Counted from the first letter of the stretch, positions 10,766 to 24,182 are shown. The stretch is 64,000 nt of DNA from Polaromonas sp. P2-4 (GCA_024703855.1 CP087965.1:3650001-3714000), one strand, 5' to 3'. The notes: generated by a model not told the origin, from the sequence alone. Numbers and translations: made by a program.

Positions 10766-12532
10766 ATGAGGCATTTACAAGACCAAACCGTGTTGATCCT
10801 GGGCCTGGGTGCGTCCGGCCTGGCCATGGCGCGCTGGTGCGTCCGCCATGGGGCATTGGTGACGGTCGCCGACACACGCGAGGCGCCTTCATTGCTCGCG
10901 ACGCTGCGGCAGGAACTTCCCGATGTGAAGTTTGTGAGTGGCGCTTTTACGCCGGACCTCGTGCAGGGTACCGCCGTGCGCGCGGTCTATCGCTCACCCG
11001 GGTTGACGCCCGCAATCATTGCCCCTGTGGTCGATGCAGCGCGTGCCATGGGCTTGCCTGTCGGGGGTGAACTTGACCTTTTCTCCCGGGCCCTGGCCGA
11101 TCTCCGCGAGGTGCCGGCAACAGAGGGGGTGGAAGAAAATCCCGGGCCTCTTGAATCGCCTGAGCCGGTGATTGAATCGCCATTGCCCGATGTATCCGAT
11201 GCAACGGATGCCGTCGACTCGCTTGAGGGCGAAGCCGCTTTGGTGGCTGATTCCTTCGGCGACGTGGAAGAGATGCCCGCGCTAGATGCTGCGGAAGGCG
11301 CGCCTGCCTCAGAGGATGCCGGCGAAGACGCTGCGCTGCCCGCTCTGCTTGCCCCCGCGCCGGCCGAACAGCCCGCCGGCTACAGGCCGGTGGTGTTGGC
11401 CATCACGGGAACCAACGGCAAAACCACGGTGACTTCCCTCGTCGGCCAACTGGTGCAACGAGCCGGAAAAACCGTTGCCGTTGCGGGCAATATCGGCCCG
11501 ACGCTGCTCGATACGCTGTCTGCGCACCTTGACGCGCAAACCCTGCCGCAGGTTTGGGTGCTGGAACTGTCCAGCTTCCAGCTCGCGGATGCGCAGGACT
11601 TTGAGCCGACGGCTGCCGTGGTGCTGAATGTGACCCAGGATCATCTGGACTGGCACGGCAACATGGATGCTTACGTCGCGGCCAAGGCCCGGATATTTGG
11701 ACGCAGCACGTTCATGCTGCTTAACCGTGACGATTCCCGGGTGATGGAGATGCTTCCGCCGCCCGTCAAGGTTCGCCTGCGGCCTCCGCAGGTTCGCCCG
11801 CATTCGACTTTTGGTGTCGGGGAGCCGCAACGCCCCGGGGATTACGGCATTGAAACCGTTAACGGCATGGCGTGGCTGGTGCGTGCGGCAGAGGCCGACG
11901 AGACCATCAAGCGTCGCAAAGATGAAGAGGTGGTGCTGCATATTCAGCGCCTGATGCCGCTGGATGCTTTGCGTATTCGCGGTCGTCACAACGCCACCAA
12001 TGCCCTCGCCGCACTTGGGCTTGCCGTGGCAGCAGGCTGCAGCCTCGCCCCCATGCTGCATGGCCTGCGCGAATACCGGGGTGAGCCGCACCGTGTGGAG
12101 TCGATTGCGGTCATCCATGATGTTGAGTATTTCGACGACAGCAAGGGCACTAACGTGGGGGCCACGGCTGCGGCGCTGGCGGGTCTGGGTGCCGAGCGCA
12201 AGCTGGTCGTAATTTTGGGCGGCGAAGGCAAGGGGCAGGATTTCGCACCGCTGGCCGAGCCTGTCTCGCGCTATGCCCGGGCCGTGGTGCTGATAGGGCG
12301 CGACGCGCCACTCATCCAATCTGCCTTACAAGCCAGCCATGTTCCGCTGCTAAACGCCACGTCCATGCAAGAAGCGGTGAGCATGGCCGCCCAGCAGGCC
12401 CACACCGGCGACGCCGTGTTGATGTCACCGGCCTGTGCGAGTTTTGACATGTTCGACAGCTACGAGCACCGTGCGCAGGTTTTTTGTGAAGCCGTGCAGG
12501 CGCTCGCCGAGGAACAAGGGGCTGTGTTGTGA
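10766..12532 (+). CDS. murD: UDP-MurNAc-L-alanine:D-glutamate ligase MurD with acidic insertion
   Basis: Adds D-glutamate to UDP-MurNAc-L-Ala. The Rossmann-like start [13 protein letters not shown], the P-loop GTNGKTT (residues 215-221), [12 protein letters not shown] and [11 protein letters not shown] are all present. At 588 residues it is far longer than the ~440 of E. coli MurD. Most of the excess is an Asp/Glu/Ala/Pro-rich stretch at residues about 114-205, between the UDP-binding and ATPase domains, plus a smaller expansion in the central domain (about residues 330-395). The frame is uninterrupted, so the insertion is real. Confidence 0.95.
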   Translation: MRHLQDQTVLILGLGASGLAMARWCVRHGALVTVADTREAPSLLATLRQELPDVKFVSGAFTPDLVQGTAVRAVYRSPGLTPAIIAPVVDAARAMGLPVGGELDLFSRALADLREVPATEGVEENPGPLESPEPVIESPLPDVSDATDAVDSLEGEAALVADSFGDVEEMPALDAAEGAPASEDAGEDAALPALLAPAPAEQPAGYRPVVLAITGTNGKTTVTSLVGQLVQRAGKTVAVAGNIGPTLLDTLSAHLDAQTLPQVWVLELSSFQLADAQDFEPTAAVVLNVTQDHLDWHGNMDAYVAAKARIFGRSTFMLLNRDDSRVMEMLPPPVKVRLRPPQVRPHSTFGVGEPQRPGDYGIETVNGMAWLVRAAEADETIKRRKDEEVVLHIQRLMPLDALRIRGRHNATNALAALGLAVAAGCSLAPMLHGLREYRGEPHRVESIAVIHDVEYFDDSKGTNVGATAAALAGLGAERKLVVILGGEGKGQDFAPLAEPVSRYARAVVLIGRDAPLIQSALQASHVPLLNATSMQEAVSMAAQQAHTGDAVLMSPACASFDMFDSYEHRAQVFCEAVQALAEEQGAVL

Positions 12533-13789
12533 CGGCTGCCACACGTCTTTTGGCTGGCTCTCGGGTGTCGGCGGTCTCGGGAAAGCCGTGTCGGACGTGC
12601 TGCCTGTGCGACTGGGCGGTCATAGCCTGTCGCGAACCCCGGCTACACCTGTACGCATGGCGGGTTTTGACCAGGCGCTGGTCTGGGTCACGGTGGCTTT
12701 GCTGATGTTGGGCCTGGTCATGGTGTATTCGGCGTCGGTCGCGATGCCTGACAACCCCAAGTTCGCTCGCTACGCACATACCCACTTTCTGATGCGTCAC
12801 ATCCTGTCGCTGACCGTGGCTTTCATGGCGGCGGTGTTGGCGTTCCAGCTTCCCATGACGGTTTGGGAGAAATTGGCGCCCTGGCTGTTTGTCCTGTCTT
12901 TGCTGTTGCTGATGCTGGTGCTGGTGCCCTTCATTGGCAAGGGCGTCAATGGTGCGCGCCGCTGGATCTCACTCGGGTTCATGAACTTTCAGCCCTCCGA
13001 GCTGGCGAAGTTTGCGGTGCTTTTGTATGCCGCGGATTACATGGTTCGCAAGATGGAGGTGAAAGAACGCTTCTTTCGCGCCGTGCTGCCCATGGCGATG
13101 GCGATTGCGGTCGTGGGCTTGCTCTTGCTCGCTGAACCCGACATGGGCGCTTTCATGGTGATCTCGGTCATCGCCATGGGGATTCTCTTTTGGGCGGCGT
13201 CAATGCACGCATGTTTTTTGTGATTGCGGCCGTGGTGGTGGTCGCCTTTGGCCTGATGGTGATGCTGAGCGAATGGCGGCGCGAGCGGATTTTTGCCTAC
13301 TTGGACCCCTGGAGCGACAAGTACTCCATGGGCAAGGGTTATCAGCTTTCGCACTCGCTGATTGCGTTCGGGCGCGGTGAAATCTTTGGCGTGGGTCTGG
13401 GCGGCAGCATTGAAAAGCTTCACTGGCTGCCCGAAGCACATACCGACTTTTTGATGGCTGTGCTCGGCGAAGAATTTGGTCTTCTGGGCGTGCTGGTTGT
13501 GCTCGGCCTGTTCATGTGGATGACTCGTCGCATCATGCACATTGGACGCCAATCGATTGCCTTGGACAGGCTGTTTGCCGGGTTGGTGGCGCAGGGTGTG
13601 GGCATCTGGATGGGTTTTCAGACCTTTATCAACATCGGCGTGAACCTCGGTGCTTTGCCCACCAAGGGCTTGACCTTGCCGCTGATGAGCTATGGCGGTT
13701 CGGCAATTTTGATGAACCTGATTGCCTTGGCCGTGGTGCTGCGGATTGACTACGAAAACAGGCTCTTGATGCGTGGAGGCCGCGCATGA
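12529..13789 (+). CDS. ftsW: Septal peptidoglycan polymerase FtsW, two frameshifts
   Basis: SEDS-family glycosyltransferase that polymerises lipid II at the septum with FtsI. Visible are about ten membrane segments, the QPSELAK motif, the cytoplasmic and periplasmic loops, and the C-terminal [17 protein letters not shown] signature. I take GTG at 12529, overlapping the murD stop as GTGA. Frame breaks at about 12577 (GGG run) and about 13186 (T4 where T5 gives [13 protein letters not shown]). Confidence 0.92.
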
Positions 13790-13877
13790 AGAGCCTGTTT
13801 CGTCAAAACCGGCGCGGCGCGAAGCGCTGCAAGCCGCACGTCAAGCGGCTGCCCTGATGCGCGGAGGCCGGGCATGA
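13767..13877 (+). repeat. Partial duplication of the ftsW-murG junction
   Basis: A 23-bp segment at 13767-13789 (TGATGCGTGGAGGCCGCGCA plus TGA) recurs at 13855-13877 with two mismatches. Each copy encodes the same end, MRGGRA followed by an ATGA start/stop overlap. The first copy ends ftsW; the second overlaps the murG ATG. The 65 bp between are GC-rich and encode nothing I recognise. Confidence 0.75.
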
Positions 13878-14952
13878 GCAAGCAGCACTGTGCATTGGTT
13901 ATGGCGGGCGGCACCGGTGGCCATATTTTCCCGGGCCTTGCCGTGGCCGAAGCATTGCGAGAGCGCGGCTGGCGCGTGCACTGGTTGGGCGGCCGGGGCA
14001 GCACAGACCATCCCAGCATGGAAAGCCAGCTGGTGCCTCCGCGCGGTTTTGCTTTTGAGTCGATTGATTTTTCCGGTGTACGCGGCAAGGGTCCGGCCAG
14101 CCTGGTGTTTCTGCCTTTGCGTCTGCTCAAGGCCTTCTGGCAAAGCATTCAGGTCGTGCGGCGCGTCAAGCCCGATGTGGTGGTTGGCCTGGGTGGCTAT
14201 ATCAGCTTTCCGGCCGGCATGATGAGCGTGTTGCTGGGCAAGCCGCTGGTGCTGCACGAACAAAACTCCGTGGCGGGCCTGGTCAACAAGGTGCTGGCCG
14301 GTGTCGCTGATCGCGTCTTCACGGCCTTCCCCGGTGTGCTCAAGAAAGCCGAGTGGGTCGGCAACCCTTTGCGCCCGGCCTTCACCGCCCAGCCAGATCC
14401 GGCTGCCCGTTTTGCCGGGCGCAGCGGGCCACTCAGGCTGCTGGTGGTAGGGGGTAGCCTGGGGGCCAAGGCCCTGAATGACCTGGTACCCAAAGCCCTC
14501 GCGTTGATTCCGGCCGGCGAACGCCCGCAGGTCACGCATCAAAGCGGTGCCCGGCAGATTGATGCGCTGCGCGCCAATTACGAGGCCGTCGGTGTGCAGG
14601 CGGAACTTACCCCTTTCATTGAAGACACCGCCCGGGCATTTGCCGACGCGGACTTGATCATTTGCCGTGCCGGTGCCAGCACGGTGACCGAAATTGCCGC
14701 CGTTGGTGCTGCCGCGCTCTTTGTGCCCTTTCCGGCCGCTGTCGATGACCACCAGACCAGCAACGCAAAGTTTCTGGTCGCACAGGGCGGCGGTTGGTTG
14801 ATGCAGCAACGCGATCTGACGGCCTCAATGCTGGCCGAGATGCTGCAAAAAACAGAGCGCTCTGCGCTTGTTCTATGCGCGCTACAGGCCAAAAATATGC
14901 AAAAAATTGACGCCACCACCCGTGTGGTGGCCGCTTATGAGGAGCTTGCGTT

Positions 14953-14956
<4 letters not shown>
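13874..14956 (+). CDS. murG: UDP-GlcNAc:lipid I GlcNAc transferase MurG
   Basis: Peripheral membrane glycosyltransferase (GT28) that makes lipid II. The 360-residue product has [50 protein letters not shown] and the donor-binding [14 protein letters not shown] with the following DDHQTSNA. Its C-terminus (about residues 324-341) is encoded by a copy of the dispersed repeat (14841-14896). The stop overlaps murC as ATGA. No interruption. Confidence 0.97.
14841..14896 (+). repeat. Dispersed repeat copy embedded in frame in murG
   Basis: Starts TGCTGCAAAAAACAGAGC and ends GCTACAGGCCAAAAAT, in register with the copy in aroE (29202-29257). Both are 56 bp and are read in the same frame, giving related peptides (LQKTE..AL here, LSKTE..AL in aroE). 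Confidence 0.7.
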
Positions 14957-17351
<2,395 letters not shown>

Positions 17352-17355
<4 letters not shown>

Positions 17356-18155
17356 GACGCACCCCGCCACTGCCAACACCCTTGCCGCTGGACGTCAAGC
17401 TCATGAACACCTTCACGGTGGTTTTGGGCCTGGTGTTTTCCGCCATGGTGCTGGCGCTGGCTGTGGCGTGGCTGATGCGTCAATCGCTGTTCAACCTGAG
17501 CGCCATCCGTATGCAGGGCGACTTGGTGCACAGCAATGCCGTCACCCTGCGTGCCAATGTGGCTCCCAAATTGGCGGGCAATTTTTTTACCGTGGATCTT
17601 GAGCGCACGCGTGCAGCTTTCGAGGCTGTGCCCTGGGTTCGCAGAGCGGTGGTGCAGCGTGAGTTTCCGAACCGCCTCAAGGTGGTGCTGCAGGAACACA
17701 AGGCCATTGCCTATTGGGGCCCGGAAGGTGATGCCCGTTTGGTCAACAGCTTCGGCGAAGTCTTTGAAGCCAACCAGGGCGATGCCGAGGCCGAAGATCT
17801 GCCGCTGCTCAATGGGCCGCAGGGACAGGCCCCGCTGGTGCTGCAGGCTTACCAGTTGCTGTCTCCGATGTTTGAGGCGATTGATGCGGTGCTGGAGCAA
17901 CTGGAACTGAGCGGGCAGGGCGGCTGGCGCGCACGGCTGGACAACGGAGCCGTGATTGAGCTGGGACATGGCTCCTTCGATGAAATACAGACGCGTATCC
18001 GTCGCTTCATCGCCACGCTGACGCAGGTTTCTTCACGGTATGGCCGAGACCTGGAGTCCGCCGACCTGCGCTATGGCAACGGCTATGCGATCAAGCTCAG
18101 AGGCGTCACCACGAGGAATAGTGGTGACAAAGAGGACAAGAAAGCGAAAAGGTAA
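17352..18155 (+). CDS. ftsQ: Cell division protein FtsQ
   Basis: Bitopic divisome protein, a partner of FtsL and FtsB. The 267-residue product has a short cytoplasmic tail, a membrane segment (about residues 18-40), then the POTRA region ([17 protein letters not shown]) and [23 protein letters not shown]. The TTG at 17352 overlaps the ddl stop (TTGA); ATG at 17403 is an alternative but would remove the cytoplasmic tail. It ends 4 bp before the ftsA start. Confidence 0.9.
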
Positions 18156-18159
18156 ACGT

Positions 18160-19389
18160 ATGGCCAAAGAATACAAAGATCTGGTGGTTGGGCTGGACAT
18201 TGGAACCAGCAAAGTCATGGCCGTGGTTGCCGAAGTCATGCCCGGCGGTGAGCTCAAGCTTGCCGGTCTGGGCATTGCGGCCAGCAATGGTCTCAAGCGC
18301 GGTGTCGTCGTCAATATTGATGCCACGGTGCAAAGCATTCAGCAAGCGCTGAAAGAAGCCGAACTGATGGCTGACTGCAAGATTGCCCGCGTCTACACCG
18401 GCATCACCGGCAGCCATATTCGCGGCATCAATTCCAGCGGCATGGTGGCGGTGAAAGACAAGGAAGTCACGCAGGCCGATGTGGCCCGTGTGATTGAGAC
18501 GGCCAAGGCCATCAATATCTCCACTGATCAGCGCCTGCTGCTGGTGGAACCCCAGGAGTTTGTGATTGACGGCCAGGATGTGCGCGAGCCCATCGGCATG
18601 AGCGGTATCCGGCTTGAGGCCAAGGTACACATCGTCACCGGTGCGCAGAGCGCGGCTGAAAACATCATCAAATGCGTGCGTCGCTGCGGGCTGGAGGTGG
18701 ACCAGTTGATGCTGAACCCACTCGCCTCCAGCCTGTCGGTACTGACGCAGGACGAGCAAGAACTGGGCGTGGCGCTGGTGGACATTGGCGCCGGTACCAC
18801 CGATGTCGCCATCTTCACCGGCGGTGCGATTCGCCACACCGCCGTGATTCCGATTGCCGGCGACCTGATCACCAGCGACATCGCCATGGCTTTGCGCACA
18901 CCCACCAAGGACGCCGAGGACATCAAGGTTGAAAACGGCTACGCCAAGCAGCTGCTGGCCGACCCGGACACGCAGGTCGAAGTACCCGGCCTGGGGGATC
19001 GCGCGCCGCGCATGCTCAGCAAACAGGCCTTGGCCGGCGTGATCGAGCCGCGCGTTGAAGAAATATTTTCGCTGGTTCAGCAGGTCATTCGCGAGTCGGG
19101 CTACGAAGAGGTGTTGTCGTCCGGCATCGTGATCACCGGCGGCAGCGCGGTGATGCCGGGCATGGTCGAGCTGGGCGAGGACATCTTCCTCAAGCCGGTG
19201 CGGCGCGGTATACCCCGCTACTCCAGCGCGCTATCCGACATGGTGGCCCAAGCCAGGGCCGCCACGGTGATGGGTCTGCTTGAAGAAGCCCGGTTGGCCC
19301 GCATGCGGGGCTACAAGGTGGCGCAGAAGGCGGGTAGCGTGCACAACGCTTTCGGTCGTGTCAAAGACTGGTTCGTGGGGAATTTCTGA
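18160..19389 (+). CDS. ftsA: Cell division protein FtsA
   Basis: Actin-like ATPase that tethers FtsZ to the membrane. The 409-residue product has LVVGLDIGTSKVMAVVAE, VDIGAGTTDVAIF and GIVITGGSAVMPG (phosphate and adenosine motifs) and ends in an amphipathic segment NAFGRVKDWFVGNF, the membrane-targeting helix. The ATG at 18160 is preceded by AAAGG. No interruption. Confidence 0.97.
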   Translation: MAKEYKDLVVGLDIGTSKVMAVVAEVMPGGELKLAGLGIAASNGLKRGVVVNIDATVQSIQQALKEAELMADCKIARVYTGITGSHIRGINSSGMVAVKDKEVTQADVARVIETAKAINISTDQRLLLVEPQEFVIDGQDVREPIGMSGIRLEAKVHIVTGAQSAAENIIKCVRRCGLEVDQLMLNPLASSLSVLTQDEQELGVALVDIGAGTTDVAIFTGGAIRHTAVIPIAGDLITSDIAMALRTPTKDAEDIKVENGYAKQLLADPDTQVEVPGLGDRAPRMLSKQALAGVIEPRVEEIFSLVQQVIRESGYEEVLSSGIVITGGSAVMPGMVELGEDIFLKPVRRGIPRYSSALSDMVAQARAATVMGLLEEARLARMRGYKVAQKAGSVHNAFGRVKDWFVGNF

Positions 19390-19534
19390 TGAACAACTTT
19401 TTTAGCTTCATTCGTCATCCTGCGCGTTGTATTCATTCCGGAGGCGCAGACCCGCCTGCATGATGGGCCGTGTCAAGCATAAAAACTTTTTTAAAAAACT
19501 TTGGCAACTGCAACTTATTGATAGGAGGCTCCCA

Positions 19535-20763
19535 ATGAGCATCGAAATGATTGAAATCGAAGAATTCAACCAAGGCACCCAGATCAAGGTCATCGGTGTC
19601 GGTGGCGGCGGCGGCAACGCGGTCGGGCACATGATCGCTTGCGGCGTGCAGGGCGTCGAGTTCATCTGCGCCAACACCGATGCGCAGGCGCTCAGCCGCG
19701 GCACGCGCACAAGACCATTCAGCTGGGAGGCAGTGGTCTGGGTGCGGGCAGCAAGCCCGACAAGGGCCGGGACGCGGCCGAGCTGGCGGTGGACGACATC
19801 CGCAGCGCCATTGCCGGCGCGCACATGCTGTTCATCACGGCCGGCATGGGTGGCGGCACCTGGCACCGGCGCCGCGCCGGTGATTGCCCGCGTGGCCAAG
19901 GAGATGGGTATTTTGACGGTGGGGGTGGTGACCAAGCCTTTCGAATTCGAAGGCGGCCGCCGCATGACCAACGCCGACCTGGGCTTGGCCGAGCTCGAAG
20001 CGAATGTCGACTCGCTGATCGTGGTGCTCAACGAAAAGCTGCTTGAGGTGCTGGGCGATGACGTGACCCAGGACGAAGCTTTTGCCCATGCCAACGACGT
20101 GCTGAAAAACGCCGTGGGCGGCATCGCCGAAATCATCAATGTGCCCGGCCACGTCAACGTTGACTTTGAAGACGTGCGCACCGTGATGGGCGAGCCCGGT
20201 AAAGCCATGATGGGTACGGCCAAGGCCAATGGCCCTGACGCGCGCGTATCGCGGCCGAACAGGCTGTGGCTTGCCCGCTGCTGGAGGGCATTGACCTGTC
20301 GGGCGCCAAGGGCGTTCTGGTGTTGATCACGGCTGCGAAGGGCTCGCTCAAGTTGAGCGAATCCAAGCTGGCGATGAACACCATCCGCGCTTACGCTTCA
20401 CCCGATGCCCATGTGATCTACGGCACGGCTTACGACGACGAACTGGGTGACGAGATTCGCGTCACGGTGGTGGCCACGGGCCTGAGCCGCCAGGGTGTGC
20501 GCCGCCAAGCACCGCCGCTGCAGGTGCTGCGCACGGGGACCGATAACATGCCTTTCCATGTGCCCACGCTGAACACGGTGTCGGGTGCTGCAGGTGTTTC
20601 GCATACCGGCATGGGCAGTGCGCAACCCGATTACGGCAACATGAGCGTGCCCAGCGTGTGGCGCACCAACCGCACCCAGGCGGCCGCCAAGGTGGATGCG
20701 CTGGCCTCGGGCGGCATGGACGACTTCGAGATCCCCGCGTTTCTCCGGAAACAGGCTGATTAA
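19535..20763 (+). CDS. ftsZ: Cell division GTPase FtsZ, three frameshifts
   Basis: Tubulin homologue that forms the Z ring. The start ATG at 19535 follows a strong [26 protein letters not shown], the tubulin signature GGGTGTGAAPV (split by a break), [32 protein letters not shown] and the C-terminal FtsA-binding peptide [14 protein letters not shown] are all present. Breaks lie near 19707, 19853 (an extra T inside the signature) and 20237. The 145-bp gap from ftsA has no recognised motif except the ribosome-binding site. Confidence 0.93.
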
Positions 20764-20794
20764 GAACCGTCTTGCGCTTCAGGCGCTAGTGAAC

Positions 20795-20836
20795 GGCGGA
20801 TGACCGTGCTTTTACGCAAGGTTCATCCGCCCTCTT
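20795..20836 (+). terminator. Probable terminator between ftsZ and lpxC
   Basis: Stem GGCGGATGA (20795-20803) pairs with TCATCCGCC (20823-20831), with a 19-nt loop, followed by CTCTTT. The U-tract is short, so termination may be partial. Confidence 0.6.
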
Positions 20837-20848
20837 TAAAATAATTGC

Positions 20849-21796
20849 ATGCTCGCTCAAAGAACTCTCAAATCCCTGACCAAGGCTGTGGGTGTGGGTC
20901 TGCACAGCGGCCAGCGGGTCGAGCTGACCTTGCGGCCGGCGCCGCCGGATACGGGCATTGTGTTTCGGCGGGTTGATTTGCCGCAGCCGGTCGACATCGT
21001 CATCTCGGCGCAGGCCGTGACCGATACCCGGCTGGCCTCCACCATCTCGAACGGCAGCGCCAAGGTGCACACCGTGGAGCACCTGATGTCGGCCTGTGCC
21101 GGCCTGGGCATCGACAACCTGTACATCGACATCACGGCTGAAGAAGTGCCGATTCTGGACGGCTCGGCGTCGTCGTTTGTGTTTTTGCTGCAATCTGCCG
21201 GCATTGCGCTGCAGGCTGCGCCCAAGCGTTTTATCCGCGTGATCAAGCCAGTGGAGGTGCGCGAGGGTGACGGCGCCAATGTCAAGTGGGCGCGCCTGAG
21301 TCCTTACGAGGGCTACAAGCTGAGCTTTGAAATTGACTTTGATCACCCGGCCGTGGACTCCACAGGCCAGCGCGTCGAATTTGACATGGGCTCGGGTTCT
21401 TACACGCGCGACATCGCCAGGGCCCGCACTTTTGGCTTCACCAAAGACGTGGAAATGATGCGGGCCAACGGGTTGGCGCTTGGTGGCGGGCTGGACAATG
21501 CGATTGTGATGGACGACTACAAGGTGCTCAACAGCGAAGGCCTGCGCTACAACGACGAGTTTGTGAAGCACAAAATCCTCGATGCCATGGGCGATTTGTA
21601 CCTGCTGGGCAAACCACTGCTGGCGGCCTACAGCGCCTTCCGTTCCGGCCATGCCATGAACAACAAGCTGCTGCGTGAGTTGCTCTCGCACAAAGATGCC
21701 TACGAAGTGGTCACCTTCGAAGATGAAAAGGCGCACCCCAAGGTTTTGCGACCCTGGCGCGTGCCTGGTAGCCCGCTGCCCACGGCAGGGTTTTAA
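20849..21796 (+). CDS. lpxC: UDP-3-O-acyl-N-acetylglucosamine deacetylase LpxC
   Basis: Zinc deacetylase that commits precursor to lipid A. The 315-residue product starts [21 protein letters not shown]. Zinc ligands are in HTVEHLMSA and [10 protein letters not shown], with the catalytic His in [10 protein letters not shown]. It lies downstream of ftsZ after a hairpin, the usual place in proteobacteria. No interruption. Confidence 0.97.
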   Translation: MLAQRTLKSLTKAVGVGLHSGQRVELTLRPAPPDTGIVFRRVDLPQPVDIVISAQAVTDTRLASTISNGSAKVHTVEHLMSACAGLGIDNLYIDITAEEVPILDGSASSFVFLLQSAGIALQAAPKRFIRVIKPVEVREGDGANVKWARLSPYEGYKLSFEIDFDHPAVDSTGQRVEFDMGSGSYTRDIARARTFGFTKDVEMMRANGLALGGGLDNAIVMDDYKVLNSEGLRYNDEFVKHKILDAMGDLYLLGKPLLAAYSAFRSGHAMNNKLLRELLSHKDAYEVVTFEDEKAHPKVLRPWRVPGSPLPTAGF

Positions 21797-21799
21797 GCG

Positions 21800-21976
21800 A
21801 TGCTGCTTGTCCGCTGGATCATCCTGCTGTTGCTGCTGGCGGCTGTCGTGTTGTTCATGTTGTACGCGGGCACAGGGCAAGCCCGCTTCAAGCGACTCGG
21901 CTTGACCATTGTCAAATGGACGCTGATCGCCGCCTTTGGTTTTTTTGCCGTGCTGATTCTGGAACGCGTGGCCTGA
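21800..21976 (+). CDS. Small two-helix membrane protein
   Basis: A 58-residue frame starting 3 bp after the lpxC stop. It contains two hydrophobic segments (about residues 4-22 and 37-55) separated by the basic linker GQARFKRLG, so the loop probably faces the cytoplasm. It is likely cotranscribed with lpxC. I do not recognise the family. Confidence 0.65.
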   Translation: MLLVRWIILLLLLAAVVLFMLYAGTGQARFKRLGLTIVKWTLIAAFGFFAVLILERVA

Positions 21977-21989
21977 AGCCGCACCTTCA

Positions 21990-22538
21990 TCAGTAGTGCC
22001 GACCTGCCTTGTAAGACGCGCTGACGTTGGGTTTCAAGGCGGTAGCCGCCGCCAGAATCGCCGTTGAGCGCCCGGCATGCGCATGGGCAATCGCCAGCCC
22101 CAGTGCGTCTGCGGCATCTTCACCTGGCAGACCTGGCAGCTTGAGCAGCCGCATCACCATTTCCTGCACTTGCGCTTTGGCCGCTTTTCCATGCCCGGCC
22201 ACGGCTTTTTTCATCTGCAGCGCCGTGTATTCAGCCACCGCCAAATCACTGAAAACCAGTGCCGTGACACAGGCCCCTCGCGCTTGACCCAGCAGTAGCG
22301 TCGCCTGCGGGTTGACATTGACGAACACAATTTCCACTGAGGCGGCATCGGGCTGGTAGCGTTGCACAACTTCGCGCACACCATCAAACAGCACCTTCAG
22401 GCGCGCAGGTAATTCCTTGCTTTCCAGGTGGGTCGTCTTGATGGTGCCGCTGGCCACGTAACGCAGTTGCGCACCGTCCACATCCACCACGCCAAAACCG
22501 GTGGTTCGCAAGCCGGGGTCAATTCCCAATATACGCAT
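21990..22538 (-). CDS. ruvC: Crossover junction endodeoxyribonuclease RuvC
   Basis: Holliday junction resolvase. The 182-residue product begins [16 protein letters not shown] with the first catalytic Asp. The other acidic residues lie in VEIVFVN and [16 protein letters not shown], giving the full four-acid centre. It is convergent with the lpxC unit, 13 bp away. No interruption. Confidence 0.96.
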   Translation of the reverse strand: MRILGIDPGLRTTGFGVVDVDGAQLRYVASGTIKTTHLESKELPARLKVLFDGVREVVQRYQPDAASVEIVFVNVNPQATLLLGQARGACVTALVFSDLAVAEYTALQMKKAVAGHGKAAKAQVQEMVMRLLKLPGLPGEDAADALGLAIAHAHAGRSTAILAAATALKPNVSASYKAGRHY

Positions 22539-22540
22539 GT

Positions 22541-22594
22541 TGCTATTAATTTAGGAGCTACTTGCGCCCGTAGTTATTGGGTTAGAGGCCAAAA
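22541..22594 (+). repeat. Dispersed ~55-bp repeat, copy 2
   Basis: TGCTATTAATTTAGGAGCTA, then GCGCCCG, TTGGGTTAGAGGCCAAAA. It fills the gap between ruvC and the cdsA-like gene, and its reverse strand supplies the last codons (FGL) and the stop codon of the latter. Confidence 0.75.
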
Positions 22595-23559
22595 TACCAA
22601 CGAACCGAGTGAAAAAACACCGGTGCGGCAAAGCACAGCGCATCGACGCGGTCCAGCAGGCCGCTGGCCCCTGTGACGGATTTTCCTTCCGAGCCCCAGT
22701 TGGTGATGCCGCGGTCGCGTTTCAGGGCCTTCATGACCAGATGGCCCATGGAACCCGCCACGATGGCGATCAAGCCCATGGCCAGCGCCTGCGCCGGTTT
22801 GAAGGGCGTGAGTCCTGCCATCAGGCCGCCCACAAAGCTGGCGACGGCAACGGCGATCAGCCAGCTGAGCCAGTTAAAACTTTTGCTGATATTGGGGGCG
22901 CTGGCGGGGCGTGCCAGCCGGTTGTTGACCAGATGCTGCACGATCATGCCGCTTTGCACGACAAACACCAGGAAGAACACGAGGAAGGCATTTTTGCCCT
23001 GGAAGTTCGGAAACTTCAGCAGCAACAGGGCTGGCACATGGCTGATACCGTAAACGCAGACCATGATGCCCCACTGCAGCTTGGCGTTGCGTTCCAGGAA
23101 GCGCTGCGGGTCGTTCGCCAGCGCGCTGACCACGGGAATCGCCAGAAATACATAGACCGGGATGAACACGGTCACCAGATCGAAACGCCGCGTGATGACC
23201 AGGGCAAACTGCACCGGCAGCACCACAAAAAAGGCCAGCACCAGGCTGCGGTGGTCGCCTTGGCGGGTTGGCGACAGGGTGATGAATTCGCGCACGCGAA
23301 AAAGCCACCAGGCCAAACAGCACGGTGGCCACCGTTTCACCCAGCGCCCAGCCCACCCAGAATACCGTGCACATCAGCCACGAAGTACTCAGCAGGCCAT
23401 TGAACTCTTTCAGCTTCTGGCTGTGCAGGTCGTCCTCATGCTGGTCTTTCAGGGTCATGATGAAGGCCGCCACGCTGATGAGGGCCAGCAAACCGAAAAC
23501 AATCACGAAGAGCAGGCCGACCTGCTCGCTGGGGGAAAGATTGCGTAAAAACGGTTCAT
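22582..23559 (-). CDS. CdsA-like phosphatidate cytidylyltransferase, two frameshifts
   Basis: Predicted integral membrane enzyme making CDP-diacylglycerol from phosphatidate and CTP. There are about eight hydrophobic segments and the C-terminal signature KALKRDRGITNWG...GASGLLDRVDAL, the CDP-diglyceride synthetase motif. The start ATG at 23559 overlaps the stop of the upstream acyltransferase by one base. Breaks: the A5 run at 23537-23541 just inside the start (A6 expected) and a run near 23290. Its pairing with plsC suggests phospholipid synthesis. The gene ends inside the dispersed repeat. A second, main cdsA is likely elsewhere in the genome. Confidence 0.85.
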
Positions 23560-24182
23560 CAGGTTTCCCTGAGGTCCATGACGGCCTGCCGCGCCCGGGC
23601 CAGAAAACCGCTGCGCTCTTCATCGCTTCCGAGCGCGATGGGTGCACCAAACGTGACCGAGCACAGAATCGGCACCGGCACGACTTCGCCCTTGGGCATG
23701 ACACGCTGCACGTTGTTGATCCAGGCGGGCACCAGCACGACGTTGGGGAACTTCTGCGCCAGGTTGTAGAGGCCCGACTTGAAACTCTGCGGCTCTTCGT
23801 GGTTGCCCCGTGTGCCTTCAGGAAACAGGATGATGGAATCGCCGTTGCTCAGCGCCTCAATCAGCGGCTCCAGCGGGTCCTGCTCGCCGGTCTTGACGCG
23901 GTCCACATAAATGGCATTGAACACCGCCGTGGTGAGCCACTGCTTGAACGGTGTTTTGGTCCAGTAGTCTTTGGCCGCGATAGGGCGCGTGATGCTGCGC
24001 AGCTCTTCGGGCAGCGCCGCCCACATTAATACCAGATCGACATGGCTCTGGTGGTTGGCGAAATAAATGCGTTGTTCGGCTTTGGGGGGGCAGCCTTGCC
24101 AGCGTGCCTGCGCGCCGGTCAGCAGCCTGACCAGGCCCAGCAGGAACACGCGCATCAACTTTGAAAGCATGTGCGCGATCAT
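23559..24182 (-). CDS. 1-acyl-sn-glycerol-3-phosphate acyltransferase-like protein
   Basis: PlsC-family acyltransferase, probably making phosphatidic acid for the adjacent CdsA-like enzyme. NHQSHVD (NHx4D block I) and FPEGTRG (block III) are present, with an N-terminal membrane segment. I chose ATG at 24182 (or 24170, MLSKLMRV) because the open frame extends further upstream, into the divergent regulator, without conservation. No interruption. Confidence 0.88.
   Translation of the reverse strand: MIAHMLSKLMRVFLLGLVRLLTGAQARWQGCPPKAEQRIYFANHQSHVDLVLMWAALPEELRSITRPIAAKDYWTKTPFKQWLTTAVFNAIYVDRVKTGEQDPLEPLIEALSNGDSIILFPEGTRGNHEEPQSFKSGLYNLAQKFPNVVLVPAWINNVQRVMPKGEVVPVPILCSVTFGAPIALGSDEERSGFLARARQAVMDLRET

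Noticed and set aside
19470..19500. Terminator-like run (AAAAACTTTTTTAAAAAACTTT) between ftsA and ftsZ
   Set aside because: The stem would be only A-T pairs with no GC core, so it is unlikely to terminate; more likely AT-rich promoter or leader DNA.
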